Source: Lysobacter gummosus (GTDB taxonomy: Bacteria; Pseudomonadota; Gammaproteobacteria; Xanthomonadales; Xanthomonadaceae). Taken from it: a DNA stretch of 64,000 nt. Positions 17,121 to 27,800 of this stretch are shown here, one piece after another. The notes under the pieces are model-generated. The model did not search any database and was not told where the DNA came from. It saw only the letters and a program-made list of their open reading frames with translations. Within the stretch, counting starts at the first letter, position 1. Each line of letters opens with the position of its first letter. The stretch covers positions 806,001 through 870,000 of the forward strand of contig NZ_CP011131.1 in NCBI RefSeq assembly GCF_001442805.1. Direction: 5' to 3'. The translations under genes and the position numbers were made by a program.

Positions 17121-18935
17121 ATGTCCTTCGCCTCCCGCCCCGACTGGCGCCAACCGATGCTGATCGGCGAACGCGTGGCCTATGCCGCGTTCGATCAGCC
17201 GGGAAAATTCCGCCTGCCGCCGGTGTTGCTGGCCGCCCAGGCCGGCGACGGCGAATCGCCGCTGCGCCTGGACATCGTCCAGCAGGACCGCGGCAGCGCC
17301 GGGCTTGAACGTTATTCGATCCTGTCGCTGGGCTTCGCCGCCGAGTTCGCCTTGGCGCAGGCGCGCCAGGCCGCGTTCGATGCCGGCCAGCGCGTGGACC
17401 TGTCGCCGCTGCCGGTGGAAGGCGGTTGGCTGCGCCTGAGCGCGGTGCAGGCCTTGAACCTGCCGCCGGCGCTGGGCGAATTGCTGCCGCTGGATGCGGC
17501 CAGCCTGGGCGCGCTGAATCTGGCCGCGCGCCTGGACAGCGCGGCGACCGATCTGTTCGTGTCGGCGCTGCAGCGCGGCCTGCTCGCGGTCGGCGCCCAG
17601 GCGTGGCTGCGCGTGCGCGGCGTCGCCGATCGCCTGCCGCTGAGCATGAGTTTCGATCCGGCCGCTTTGCTGGCCGCGATCCGCGCGCTCACCGGCGGCG
17701 CGGCATCGATCGATCACGCGCTGCTGCGCCAGCGTTTGATCGACGCGCCGCAGACGCTGGGCCTGGGACTGCCCGCCAGTTCCGGCGACATATTGAAACA
17801 ACCTTTGGCCGACGCCGTCATCGACCGCATCGCCGCGCGTTACGCCAGTCCGCAACCCTCGACGCCGGACGCGCCGACCGGCGTGCGGCTGGTGTTCGAC
17901 GAAGCGGCGATGGCGCCGGGCCGGGTGCAGTGGAATCTGGCCGAGCCGCAATTGGCGCCGCGCTTGATCGCGATCGAAGCCGATCCGCTCGGCCCGCTGC
18001 GCACGATGGCCGCGGCCGACCTGTACGACGCGGTGGTGCGCCGCCACGATGTGCGCGCGCTGGCCAGCGGCTGGCGCAGCGTGACGGTGCGGACCAATCT
18101 GCCCGACCGACGCGTCGGCGTGGTTTCGGCGCAGGTGGAATTGCAGTTGCCGGCCAAGCCGCCGGCGCGCATGTTCACGATCAAGACCAGCGCGCCGCTG
18201 ACCGCGGCGGATCGTCCGATCGCGATCGATCTGCGCCTGTCGCCGAGCGAGGCGCTGTCGTATCAGTGGCAGACCACCGCGATCGTGCTCAGCGACGGAC
18301 GCGCCGAACAGATCAAGGGCCCGCCGCGCAAATCCGATCGCGAACATCTGCTGATCGGTCCGGACGATTTCGGCCTGCGCCTGATTCCGGTGGAAGCCGA
18401 ACCGGTGTTTCTCGCCCAGGCCGATATCGAGGTCGAATGCGTCGGCACCCGCAAGGGCAAGCCGTGGTCGGCACGCGCGAGCTTGAGCGACGTCGCGCCG
18501 GATCTGGCCTTCGCGGTTCCCTTCGATGTCGAAGGCGCGGCGATCCGCGCCACCGCGCGGGCCAAGAGCGACGGCGCGCGCCGGTCGATGCCGGCGGTGG
18601 AGGCCGACAGTCTGCGCCTGGATGCTTTCAGCTTCGACGGCAGCGGATCGCGCGAGTTGGAGCTGAGCTGCGAGTTCGACGATGGCGCGAACCTGCGCAC
18701 GATCGAGATCGCGCCGGAAGACGGCATCGACGATGCCGGAAAACGCAGGCAAGTGAAATTCACCCGCCATTCGCCGCAGGCCCGCTGGAGCTGGCTGTCG
18801 CTGTCGCCGTTCCGCGGCGGCTATCGCTGGCGTTGGGACGCGCAGTCGCCGTGGTCTGCGGTGCTGCAACCGGAAACGCCGCTGCGTTTGCGCAGCAGCC
18901 AGGCCGCCACCGCCAGGATCGGAGCAGGAGCATGA
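17121..18935 (+). CDS. Cluster protein of unknown function
   Basis: 604-residue protein beginning MSFASRPDWRQPML, without signal peptide or TM helices. The first about 230 residues are Leu/Ala rich and mostly helical. The remainder has alternating beta-strand patterns with phrases such as RPIAIDLRLSPSEALSYQWQ and WSWLSLSPFRGGYRWRWDAQ at the C-terminus. It has no catalytic motif I recognise. It sits 3 bases after the preceding gene and its stop overlaps the next start (ATGA at 18932-18935), so translational coupling is expected. It appears to be a structural or assembly partner of its neighbours. Confidence 0.83.
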   Translation: MSFASRPDWRQPMLIGERVAYAAFDQPGKFRLPPVLLAAQAGDGESPLRLDIVQQDRGSAGLERYSILSLGFAAEFALAQARQAAFDAGQRVDLSPLPVEGGWLRLSAVQALNLPPALGELLPLDAASLGALNLAARLDSAATDLFVSALQRGLLAVGAQAWLRVRGVADRLPLSMSFDPAALLAAIRALTGGAASIDHALLRQRLIDAPQTLGLGLPASSGDILKQPLADAVIDRIAARYASPQPSTPDAPTGVRLVFDEAAMAPGRVQWNLAEPQLAPRLIAIEADPLGPLRTMAAADLYDAVVRRHDVRALASGWRSVTVRTNLPDRRVGVVSAQVELQLPAKPPARMFTIKTSAPLTAADRPIAIDLRLSPSEALSYQWQTTAIVLSDGRAEQIKGPPRKSDREHLLIGPDDFGLRLIPVEAEPVFLAQADIEVECVGTRKGKPWSARASLSDVAPDLAFAVPFDVEGAAIRATARAKSDGARRSMPAVEADSLRLDAFSFDGSGSRELELSCEFDDGANLRTIEIAPEDGIDDAGKRRQVKFTRHSPQARWSWLSLSPFRGGYRWRWDAQSPWSAVLQPETPLRLRSSQAATARIGAGA

Positions 18936-19648
18936 ACATGGACAAGGACAGCGGCGGCAAGGCGGCATCAAACGCCGATACGCCATCGGGATTCGAGCAG
19001 ATCCAGGGCGTGCTGGTCGCGCGCGGCGACGGGCCGACGAGCTGGCTGTACCGCCCGCGCGCGCCGCAACTGGCGCTGTCGGCCGACGGCCGCGCCCAGT
19101 TCACCCTGATCGGCGCCGGCCCGGTGACGATGCTGGCGCTGACCGCGATGTGGGGCGTGCCGTCGGCGACGCTCGACGCGGTGCGCGCCGAACTGGCGGC
19201 GCGCGCGCAGGTGCCGGTCGCGCAGTTGAGCCTGTCGCCGGCGCCGATCGAGATCGGCGAGGTGCGCTTGATGCTCGGCGACGGCCAGGGCCATTACGTG
19301 GAGTTGGCCAAGGCCCGCTCCTCGGGCGTGCCGCCTTACCACGCCGCGTTCAATCTGATGCTGGACCAGGCCCAGGCCGAGAAAGTGCGCAAGGCCTTGA
19401 ACGGCGAGCACGGCTGGCTGGAACTGCGTTACGCGGCGACCGAAGCGATCGCCACGCGCACGACCCGCTCGAGCCAGAGCAGCGAGTCGGTGAACGTGGA
19501 CGTATCGCTGCGCGACGCCGAAGGCGAAGCCAGCGCGAGCGCGAGCTTGCGCAGCGAAGGCAGCGTGGAGGCGCTGTCGGGGTATCACGAACCGCAAACA
19601 CGAACGTATTCGGCCGATGCCGCGGATTGGGGGCTGCCGAAGCCTTGA
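18932..19648 (+). CDS. Cluster protein of unknown function, short paralogue of the module family
   Basis: 238-residue protein starting MNMDKDSGGKAAS. A partial version of the cluster module is visible (GPTSWLYRPRAPQLALSADG, about residues 32-51), followed by a strand-rich part with FNLMLDQAQAEKVRKALNGE. That segment aligns by eye with FSLSLSSEGATILESALSDG of the 24856 product and FSVRLDQDGYTVMEQCLEGE of the 22365 product. It is therefore likely a minimal family member. The Ser/Thr-rich C-terminal third looks flexible. It starts within the stop of the preceding gene; a 457-base gap follows. Confidence 0.83.
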   Translation: MNMDKDSGGKAASNADTPSGFEQIQGVLVARGDGPTSWLYRPRAPQLALSADGRAQFTLIGAGPVTMLALTAMWGVPSATLDAVRAELAARAQVPVAQLSLSPAPIEIGEVRLMLGDGQGHYVELAKARSSGVPPYHAAFNLMLDQAQAEKVRKALNGEHGWLELRYAATEAIATRTTRSSQSSESVNVDVSLRDAEGEASASASLRSEGSVEALSGYHEPQTRTYSADAADWGLPKP

Positions 19649-20105
19649 GCAACAGCGGCAAACGTTACACCGCCTGCGACGGACGATGGGCCCGCCGACG
19701 GCGTTGACCGCTTCGCCACCGCGACGTTGCTGAGCAAACGCAACGCGCGGCCGCGACAGCGATCGAAACGGCGCGATGGTGCGCCCGCGGCGATTGCCGC
19801 AAGACCAGCAGGGAGCCGAACGCGATCCGCATCGCGGCGGGTCGGCTCGTGCTCGAAATCGCGATCGGCGGCCATCGGGCGCGGGTCGTCGCCGGAGTGC
19901 GAGCGTCGGAGTTGTGTACGAAAAACCACTTAAAAACAGCGGTTTTATGTGTCCTCTGCGAAATGCGGGAAGCGTTTGAAAGATTCAGGAAGATTGGTTG
20001 ACACCGCCACCACCTCATCGCGTACGGCAACAACGCACCGCGCGGGCAAGGAAAGCGCGCATCAGGATTGAACGATTCAGGACATCAGGATAAAGGAGCA
20101 GGTCC
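19649..20105. other. Intergenic gap inside the cluster, possible internal promoter
   Basis: 457 bases with no convincing gene. The right part (19918-20105) is less GC-rich. It contains an imperfect hairpin with AAAACC/GGTTTT arms at about 19922-19946 and a TTGACA at 19999-20004 (inside GGTTGACACC) that could be a -35 element; no good -10 is evident. It may separate two transcription units (14658-19648 and 20106 onward). Confidence 0.4.
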
Positions 20106-22262
20106 ATGCTTAAGATCGATAACGTTGACACCATCCTCGACCACGTGGTTTACGGCGACGATGCCAACGACTTCACCTACTACATCATGCCCAACTCGCC
20201 TAACTTCGCGAAGATGGCCAGCGGCGGACTGGCGCTGCGCTTCGTCGAGTACGGCCAGATCCGCGAGGACGGCGGCAAGAAGTTCGGCGGCTTCATCGCC
20301 TTCGATACCGAGCTGTCGGTGCCGACCGACGTGCAGACCAAGATCACCGCCGAGCTGCAGAAGAAGCTGGCCGAGAAGTACAAGGGCAAGACCGTGCCCA
20401 AGGTCGCGATCGCGCCGGTCACCTGGACCGACGGCACCGTCGAGCTGCTGCTGACCGAGGGCGGCGCGCTGGTGGAGAAGATCCGCGGCGCCGGCAAGCC
20501 GTCGATCTACGGCAAGAACGTGGCCTCGTTCATGGTCGAGCTGTCCGAGCTGGGTACGGCGATCTTCAAGGAAACCCTGAGCACGGGTTCTGCCTCGGCG
20601 GTGCAGGTCGTCTACAAGATGAACCTGTACATGCGCCTGCCGGAAATGAAGGCCTGGGGCACCTGGAACGCTTCGGAGTTCTACAGCTTCTTCCAGGACA
20701 TCAACACCGAAGACAATTGCTGGAGCCAGGACAGCTACACCGAAGTCGTCAACTCCAGCCGCTACAAGAACGACGTCACCAAGACCCACTTCGAGTTCGT
20801 GCAGGCGCCGAATCTGAGCGCGGAGGACAACGCCAAGCTGGAGTCCGACATCCGCGCGATCATCAACAAGCAGCTGGAAGCCGCGGTCCAGCGCAACATG
20901 CTCAAGGAGATCGCCGACGTCGATCCCAACACCAAGGAGCTGCGCGAAGGCCAGGATATCGAGGACGTCCGCCGCACCGTCAACAAGTCGCAGATCGCCA
21001 ACGTGCGGGTGGAGTGGAGCGAGGCCAAGGCGGTCATCGTCAATCGCAACCCGCAGGGCATGCTGCCGACCATCACCTCGTTGATGGACGACAAGAAGAA
21101 GCCGCTGAAGTGGGAGGACTACTACTCCAAGATCAACCTGGACGAGTTCCTCAAGACCGTGCAGGTGGTGATGCGGGTCAACGCCGACTTCGCCAACCTG
21201 CCGATCCACAGCGTCGAGGTCAAGATCCGCTATCCGTACGGGCCGAACAAGAAGGTCCAGGAGTTCGTGTTCACCAAGCCCGACGACGTGGCCAAGTTCG
21301 AGGCCTTCGTGTTCGAGGGCAAGCGCGACTTCACCTATCAGGTCACGGTCAACTACAAGGGCGCGACGTTCAAGCAGGTGTCGGAGGAAATCAAGACCGA
21401 CGACACCAACCTGACCATCAACGTCGACGACCTGGGCATCCTGGCGCTCGACATCGGCCCGGGCGACATCGATTTCGCGCAGGTGCCGCGCACCCAGATC
21501 ACGGTGCGTTACAAGCACGGCAAGACCCCGGTCGAAGCCAAGTTCAACATGACCAAGGACACGCCGAACTTCGCCCTGCGCAAGATCATCGGCAAGCCGC
21601 GCACGGAAGACATCGACCTGGAGTTCCTGTACACGCTGGCCGACGGCCGCCAGGTCAAGAAGACCGCGCAGCAGCAGGCCAAGGAGCTGTACGTAGACGA
21701 TCCGTTCTCATCGAGCAAGACGGTCAGCTTCCGCGCCGCCGGCGACCTGTCGGCGGAGATCGCCTCGATCACCGTCGATGCCAGCTACACCGACACCACC
21801 AACAAGTACAACCAGAAGACCATCGTCACGCTGTCCAGCGACATGACGTCCTTCGACTGGACCTTCCCGGTGGTGGACGAAACCCTGGGCGAGGTGAAGT
21901 ACTCGGTGACGACCTTGTTCGCCGACGGCACCAGCAAGGAAGAAGCGGAGAAGACCGCGGCCCGCTCGACCATCCTGGTCGGGAAGAAACTCGATCAGCT
22001 GGAAGTGGCGGTGGTGCCGGACCTGCTCAACTGGGACGAGCTCAAGATGGTCAGCGTGGCCCTGTCGCACGGCACCAAGCGCATCGACCTGCGCTTCAAG
22101 CCCGGCGATGAGGAAAAGAACTGGAAGCTGCCGCTGACCGAGGGCGAAGCGCCGGATTACAAGGTCACCATCACCTACTTCCTCACCGACGGCACGCGCA
22201 AGGTGGTCGGGCCGCAGACGAAGGACGACATGACGATCTTCCTGGAACTGCCGACCGACTGA
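20106..22262 (+). CDS. Large cluster protein with tandem beta-domain repeats
   Basis: 718-residue protein preceded by a strong ribosome site (AAAGGAG). The N-terminal module is a diverged version (YGDDANDFTYYIMPNSPNF, residues about 17-35), followed by a domain containing GGFIAFDTELSVP and FMVELSELGTAIFKETLSTG. After a helical stretch (about residues 225-300), four or so repeats of about 100 residues follow, each with a strand like VEVKIRYPYG, ITVRYKHG, ITVDASYTD or VSVALSHG and ending near a YxVTxxYxxG strand. They look like Ig/FN3-like beta-sandwiches. There is no signal peptide, and codon use matches the host. Function unknown. Confidence 0.87.
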   Translation: MLKIDNVDTILDHVVYGDDANDFTYYIMPNSPNFAKMASGGLALRFVEYGQIREDGGKKFGGFIAFDTELSVPTDVQTKITAELQKKLAEKYKGKTVPKVAIAPVTWTDGTVELLLTEGGALVEKIRGAGKPSIYGKNVASFMVELSELGTAIFKETLSTGSASAVQVVYKMNLYMRLPEMKAWGTWNASEFYSFFQDINTEDNCWSQDSYTEVVNSSRYKNDVTKTHFEFVQAPNLSAEDNAKLESDIRAIINKQLEAAVQRNMLKEIADVDPNTKELREGQDIEDVRRTVNKSQIANVRVEWSEAKAVIVNRNPQGMLPTITSLMDDKKKPLKWEDYYSKINLDEFLKTVQVVMRVNADFANLPIHSVEVKIRYPYGPNKKVQEFVFTKPDDVAKFEAFVFEGKRDFTYQVTVNYKGATFKQVSEEIKTDDTNLTINVDDLGILALDIGPGDIDFAQVPRTQITVRYKHGKTPVEAKFNMTKDTPNFALRKIIGKPRTEDIDLEFLYTLADGRQVKKTAQQQAKELYVDDPFSSSKTVSFRAAGDLSAEIASITVDASYTDTTNKYNQKTIVTLSSDMTSFDWTFPVVDETLGEVKYSVTTLFADGTSKEEAEKTAARSTILVGKKLDQLEVAVVPDLLNWDELKMVSVALSHGTKRIDLRFKPGDEEKNWKLPLTEGEAPDYKVTITYFLTDGTRKVVGPQTKDDMTIFLELPTD

Positions 22263-22321
22263 GGTTCGCCGCGAACCTCGCACCAACGCGGCGGATCCGC
22301 GCGAACGCATCGCGCGGATCC
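22261..22321 (+). other. Two strong hairpins in the gap between cluster genes
   Basis: GAGGTTCG/CGAACCTC (22261-22279, 8-base stem) and GGATCCGCGCG/CGCGCGGATCC (22293-22321, 11-base perfect stem, 7-base loop) lie in the 102-base gap before the next gene. There is no U tract, so they are more likely mRNA-stabilising or attenuating than a terminator. Confidence 0.6.
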
Positions 22322-22364
22322 ATCGCCGCCCACCGCTCACGCTTGACTCGGAAGGAGTCCGATC

Positions 22365-24644
22365 ATGCTTCTCCTCGACAGCCGCACTCGCGAGATCAAC
22401 GGCATCTCGGTCTTTCCCGACCATGCCGATCCCGAGCAGTGGTATTACATGCCGCTCAACCCGCACCTGACCACGGTGCGCGACACCACGCTTGGCGTGG
22501 ACGTTCCGCAATTTCTGTTGATCGGTTTCCGCGGCGACGCGGGCACCGGCGGCTTCCTCAACTTCGACTGCAACCTGGGCGCCAGCCAGAAGCAGATCGA
22601 CGATCTGGCGCGCGAGATCGCCAACGCCGAGAACCTGCGCAACAAGCCGCGCATCGCACCGGTGCCTTTGGAAGACGGTTCGGTGCGGCTGATGATGCTC
22701 GGCAAGGCCACCGGCGACGTCGGCCCGACGCCGGGCGCGGGGCCGCAGTTCGTGCTGAAGATCGACCAGTCGGCCAAGCCGGCCTTGTACGGCGCCAACC
22801 AGGCTTCGTTCTCGGTGCGCCTGGACCAGGACGGCTACACGGTGATGGAGCAGTGCCTGGAAGGCGAGATCCTGCCGGTGGCGGTGATCTACCAGCTGGA
22901 TTTCCTCGGCCTGCGCCCGGCCTACAACATCAGCCTGAAGATCGACTGGGACCGCGTCCAGAAGCACATGGACGAGAGTTTCTCCGGCGGCAACATCTTC
23001 TTCTCCACCGAGATCGGCAAGGCGGTGGACGAACTGGTGGAAAGCCGCGCGATCGTGCTGGAGGCGGACACCTTCGTCGCCGAAGGCGAGGACACCAAGG
23101 GAATCATCGACCGTCGCGACGCCGCGCTGGCGCAGGTGCGCAACATGGTCACCGATGCGTTCTTCCAGGTCAGCCTGCCGCCGTGGACGCCGGAAAAGAA
23201 ATCCGATTTCGAAGCCGGCCTGGACGCGATCGGCAAGTTCGCCTCGCGCTCCTCGGCGATGGCCGCCGGCGGGCCGATCGGCGCGCTGCTGCCGAGCTTC
23301 AGCTACAAGCGCATGGACTACAAGCGCGTCGACAAGAAGAAGCTCAACGTGAACTTCTCCGAGCGCGTGGCGATCAAGCGTTCGATCTATCCGCAGGGCC
23401 ACCTGGCGGCGCTGTTCAAGACCATCCGCGAAGGCAACGTGCCGCGCGAGCGGCTGGTCAAGCAGATCAGCCTGGACAACGACTTCTTCAAGAAGCGCCG
23501 GGTCAAGGTGATCTCGCGCGCCGACCTGGCCGCGGACGACATCGGCAGCGTCAACGTGCGCGTGCGCTACGGCGACAAGGCGCAGAACGCGCTGCTGGGC
23601 GCCAACGCCGGCGAAGCCAGTTTCGAATGGCTGAGCCAGCTCGACAAGGGCGTGATGAAGCGCGACGTGCAGGTCGAGTATGAGGTCAGCTTCAAGGGCG
23701 TGGACGCGGCCGAGCGGCCGACCAAGCTCAAGTCAAAGCCGCAGACGTTCGATGTGGAAAACGTCGAGATCATTCCGCGCGATCTGTACACGATCAACAC
23801 CGTGCCGGTGTTCGCGGAAAACTTCCCCTGGGAGCGCTACAGCTCGGTGGACGTGTTCCTGCGCTATCGCGATCCGGCCAACAAGATCAATCAGAACGAT
23901 CTGGTGCGGCTGACCAAGGACTCGCAGTCGGGCAGCTGGAAGATGTTCATGCTCGACCAGAGCAAGACCGCCTATGAGGTGCGCACCGTCTTCCACGGCA
24001 TCAGCGGCGGCGACACCGTGCGCGACTGGACTTCGCTCGATGAGCCCCAGGTCAGCGTGCGCAATCCGTTCCCGACCCGGCGCGTGGTGCAGGTGATCCC
24101 GAACTTCAACTGGAACGAGGTGCAGGAGGCGTTCGTCGATCTGCGTTACGTGGACAAGGCCAACAACCTGCAGGAAGAAATGCAGATGTCGTTCCAGGAA
24201 GGTTCGGCCTCGCAGACCTTCGCCGTGGACCTGCGCAATCCCGAGGTCAAGGGCGTGTTCTACAGCGTCAGCATTCTCTACAAGGACGGCCGCGACATCG
24301 AGGAGATCCCCGAGTCGGTGACCAACACAAGTCGAATAATGCTCAAGGCCGGCATGAAAGGAAGGCGCATCGTCACCGTCAAGCCGCCCCTGGATTTCGC
24401 CAAGCGCAAGATGCGCAAGGTCAAGGTCTCGCTGCGCTTCGAAGACTTCACCGGCGGGCTGTCGTTCGCGGAGGATTTCGAATTCACCGACGCGCAGGCC
24501 TCGGGCGAATTCGAGTACGACTACCTCGACGCGGCGCGCATGCGCTACGAGTACAAGGCCAGTTATCTGCTCGAAAACGGCACCAACAAGAGCGTCAACT
24601 GGGCGCCGAGCGAAGTCACCGATCTGGTGTTGAAGATGCCCTGA
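22365..24644 (+). CDS. Large cluster protein with DHADP...YYMP module and tandem beta repeats
   Basis: 759-residue protein; GGAAGGAG precedes the ATG. It begins MLLLDSRTREINGISVFPDH and carries the module FPDHADPEQWYYMPLNP at residues 17-33. A conserved second segment follows (SVRLDQDGYTVMEQCLEGE, then PVAVIYQLDFLGLRPAYN), co-linear with PIGVIYNFKYLAMRPA in the 24856 product. Residues about 390-759 hold four beta repeats of about 100 residues (VNVRVRYGDKA, VDVFLRYRDPAN, AFVDLRYVDKAN, VKVSLRFEDF), each with Y-E-V/Y-S-V-type late strands. There is no signal peptide and no enzyme motif. It is probably a structural or binding protein. Confidence 0.87.
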   Translation: MLLLDSRTREINGISVFPDHADPEQWYYMPLNPHLTTVRDTTLGVDVPQFLLIGFRGDAGTGGFLNFDCNLGASQKQIDDLAREIANAENLRNKPRIAPVPLEDGSVRLMMLGKATGDVGPTPGAGPQFVLKIDQSAKPALYGANQASFSVRLDQDGYTVMEQCLEGEILPVAVIYQLDFLGLRPAYNISLKIDWDRVQKHMDESFSGGNIFFSTEIGKAVDELVESRAIVLEADTFVAEGEDTKGIIDRRDAALAQVRNMVTDAFFQVSLPPWTPEKKSDFEAGLDAIGKFASRSSAMAAGGPIGALLPSFSYKRMDYKRVDKKKLNVNFSERVAIKRSIYPQGHLAALFKTIREGNVPRERLVKQISLDNDFFKKRRVKVISRADLAADDIGSVNVRVRYGDKAQNALLGANAGEASFEWLSQLDKGVMKRDVQVEYEVSFKGVDAAERPTKLKSKPQTFDVENVEIIPRDLYTINTVPVFAENFPWERYSSVDVFLRYRDPANKINQNDLVRLTKDSQSGSWKMFMLDQSKTAYEVRTVFHGISGGDTVRDWTSLDEPQVSVRNPFPTRRVVQVIPNFNWNEVQEAFVDLRYVDKANNLQEEMQMSFQEGSASQTFAVDLRNPEVKGVFYSVSILYKDGRDIEEIPESVTNTSRIMLKAGMKGRRIVTVKPPLDFAKRKMRKVKVSLRFEDFTGGLSFAEDFEFTDAQASGEFEYDYLDAARMRYEYKASYLLENGTNKSVNWAPSEVTDLVLKMP

Positions 24645-24671
24645 CGCCGACAGCCGCCGCGTCGCGATTTT

Positions 24672-24765
24672 GCTCGTCTTTCCCGCGAACGCGGGAATCC
24701 AGCGACTTCGCGGCGCTCTCGCGACGGCCCCGTCATTCCCGCGTTCGTGGGAATGACGGGATCAG
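24672..24765. repeat. REP-like inverted repeats in the intergenic gap
   Basis: GCTCGTCTTTCCCGCGAACG paired with CGCGGGAATCC, then a second palindrome CGTCATTCCCGCG...GGGAATGACG. It is the same family as 6518-6608 and 6922-6970. It lies in the 211-base gap before the next cluster gene. Confidence 0.8.
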
Positions 24766-24855
24766 GTTCGCGGCGGCCGCGTCAGGAACGTAAGGAAACG
24801 TTTGCCCAGCGCGCCACGCCGCGCGCGCGGAACTCACGATTTATTGGAGCTCGTC

Positions 24856-27800
24856 ATGCTCAGCCTCGAAAAGCCGATCACTATCGACGGCATCACCGTC
24901 TTCCGCGATCACGCGGACAAGAGCCAGTTCTGGTATCTGCCGGGACCGGTCGCGCTGGCCACGCGCCAGCCCGACGGGCGCAAGGAATTCAGCTTCCTCA
25001 AATACCGCGTCGCCGACGCCACGGCCGCCGACAAGGGCGGCGGCTTCGTGATGTTCGTGACCACGCTGCAACTGCCTTCGTCGATGGAGTCCAGGATCAT
25101 CGGCCGGCTCAACGCCGAACCGGACGTGAAATTGCCGGTGCGGCTGACCTGCGCGACCTTCGAAGAAGGCTCGGTGCAGTGCGTCGCGTTGAACGTGCAG
25201 GGCGCCGGCGGAACCTCGGCGCAGCCCGCGCAGCCGGGCACCTTCAACGCGGTCGAGCACATCCTTGGCGCGTCGGTGCCGTCGATGGACGCGGCCAATC
25301 GCGCCGCTTTCAGCCTGAGCCTGTCCTCGGAAGGCGCGACCATCCTGGAGTCCGCGCTCAGCGACGGCATGACCCCGATCGGGGTGATCTACAACTTCAA
25401 GTATCTGGCCATGCGGCCGGCCTTGAAGGTCACCATCACCGCCGACTTCGAGCGCATCTACAACCACTTCAGCGCCAGCCTGGAAGGCCAGTACGCCTGG
25501 TTCAAGGCCGGCGTGGACGCGGCGTTCGAATCGTTGGTGCAGAACGGCGTTATCGACATCCAGGTCGAGGCCTTCACCGATGCAGACGACAAGCGCGACC
25601 AGGAAAAGTGGGCGCTGGATTTCTTCAAGGAAGATCTGCTGAGCAAGTGGTTCGAACCGACCCTGGTGCCGGGCAAGCTCGCGACCGATGCGGCCAACGC
25701 CGGCGGTGGTTCGAGCGGCGGTAACACCGGCGGCACGGGTGGAACGGGTGGCGGCACCGGCGGAACCGGTGGCGGCACGGGCGGCGCGGGCGGCGGTACC
25801 GGTGGAACCGGTGGCGGCACGGGCGGCACTGGCGGCGGTACCGGTGGAACTGGTGGCGGCACGGGCGGCACGGGCGGCACGGGCGGCGGTACCGGTGGAA
25901 CCGGTGGCGGCACCGGCGGCACAGGCGGAACTGGCGGCGGTACGGGTGGTACCGGCGGAACCGGCGGTGGCACGGGCGGCACGGGTGGCGGCACCGGTGG
26001 AACCGGCGGTACAGGTGGCACGGGCGGCGGCACAGGCGGAACCGGTGGCAGCACAGGCGGCACCGCACCGGGCGGCTTCAGCGGCAGCAGCGGCGGTGGC
26101 AGCACCGGCGCGAGTTCCGGCGGCGGCACCAGTGGCACCGGCGGCGGCACCACGCCGCCTCCCGCGGCGCAGATTCAGCCGGCGGCGCTAAGCGTCGATT
26201 CGACCGAACCGGCGCCGTTGCCGGCCGGCTTGTCGGTGACGCACACGCCGGCCGCGAGCGGCCTGGCCGAAACCATCACCGTGACCGGCGCCGGCGCGGT
26301 GGTGAAGGTGGACGATCAAGTCGTCGCCGCCGACGCGCAGGGACGCGTGTCCATCACGGTCAATCCCGATTCTTCCAAGCGCATCGATGTCGAGTGGCCG
26401 GCCACCGCGCAGGAACAGACCTTCGGCCTGTTCTTCGATTTCGACAAACCCGCCGAAGCCGGCTGGAATCCCAATACGCCTTCGCCGCAGTTCCGCGCCT
26501 ACGTGGACAACACCACCACCGACCCGCGCTATCGCGACGCCTCGGGCACCTTGCGCATCGAAGGCGACGGCAACTGGACCGGCAGCGAACGCGGCGCCGA
26601 TCGTCTGATGGCGTGGATCCGCGGCTTGCCGGCGCCGCGCAATCTCAACTTCCAGGCCTACGCCAGCCACGAACACGTCAGCGGCGCGAACGAAACCGAG
26701 CGCGAACGCTACAACCGGCGCTTGTCACAGCGGCGTCTGGATGTCGCGCTCGCGGTGGCGCGCCGCGCCGGCGCGACGTTCACCATCGCGGCGCAGGCCG
26801 CCAACGGCGATGTTCCCGCCAGCAGCCGTCCCGGCACGCATTCGGCGATGGGCGGCGATCCGGACAACCGCGTCGTGCACGTGACCGGCCGCGCCGCCGG
26901 CACCACGCCCAATCGCTGGCACGGCCGTCTGCGCCGTCCGGCTTCGGTGGCGCCGCCGGTGATTCCGCCGGTGGTCCCGCCGGTCACGCCGCCGGTGACC
27001 CCGCCCGTCACGCCTCCGGTGACGCCGCCGGTCACGCCGCCGACGTTGCCCACGCCGCCCACGGCGATGAGCCTGTCGCTCAAGCTCAAGTTCGTGCACC
27101 AGGAAGAACGCAAGAAACTGACCCTGCGCTACAACCGTTCCGAAGCCACGCGCCGCACCTACGCGCCGCAGGGTTTCTTCGGCCTGATGCTGGGCGATCT
27201 GCGCGACAAGTCGAAGTATTTCAAGGAAATCGATCTGGACGACCCGTTCTTCCGCCAGTTCGCGGTCGAGGCGAGCATGCCGATCGCGTTCGAGCCGATC
27301 GATCTCAAGTCGGCGCAGGTCGCGCTGGATTACGGCGACAAGACCAAGCCGCGCGATCACAAGCACGCCGATTTCGTGTTCACGCCGGGCGAAGTCGGGG
27401 TCAAGCGCTTCGAAGTGTTCATGAACCAGACCCGCGACATCGCCTACGACGCCGCCTACCAGTACCACTTCGATCCGCAGTCCGACTGGGCCGCGGACAA
27501 GACCTCGTACACGATCCCGGCGGCGAAGACCGAAGACCGCACTTTGTTCGTCAATCCGTACGAGCATGTGGAGTTCCGCCAGTTCACCGCGACTCCGGGC
27601 GATATCGACTGGGACGTGGTCGAAGCCATCGACGTCAAGTTGCAGGCGCGCGGCTACGCCACGCCCGAGCCCAAGACCACGCTGACCCTGACCGCGAACT
27701 CCGGGCCCAAGACCTGGCGTCTGCGCGGCGCCAAGCCGGCGCCGGCCAATCGCGGCGTGACCTATCAGATCGTGCAGCGACGCAAGGGCGCGGCCAATCC

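Noticed and set aside
14475..18986. Very long open frame on the minus strand opposite the first cluster genes (about 1500 codons)
   Set aside because: It is a shadow of high-GC codon bias in the plus-strand genes: its translation is Arg/Gln/His-rich without domains, while the plus-strand frames have ribosome sites, tight spacing and shared motifs.
19922..19946. AAAACC/GGTTTT hairpin as a terminator of the first half of the cluster
   Set aside because: The stem is short with a mismatch and there is no clean T run, so it is not claimed as a terminator.
25695..26150. Repetitive GGCACCGG-type direct repeats that could be mistaken for a CRISPR or VNTR array
   Set aside because: They encode an in-frame Gly/Thr linker of the 1092-residue protein, without unique spacers, so this is a low-complexity coding repeat.
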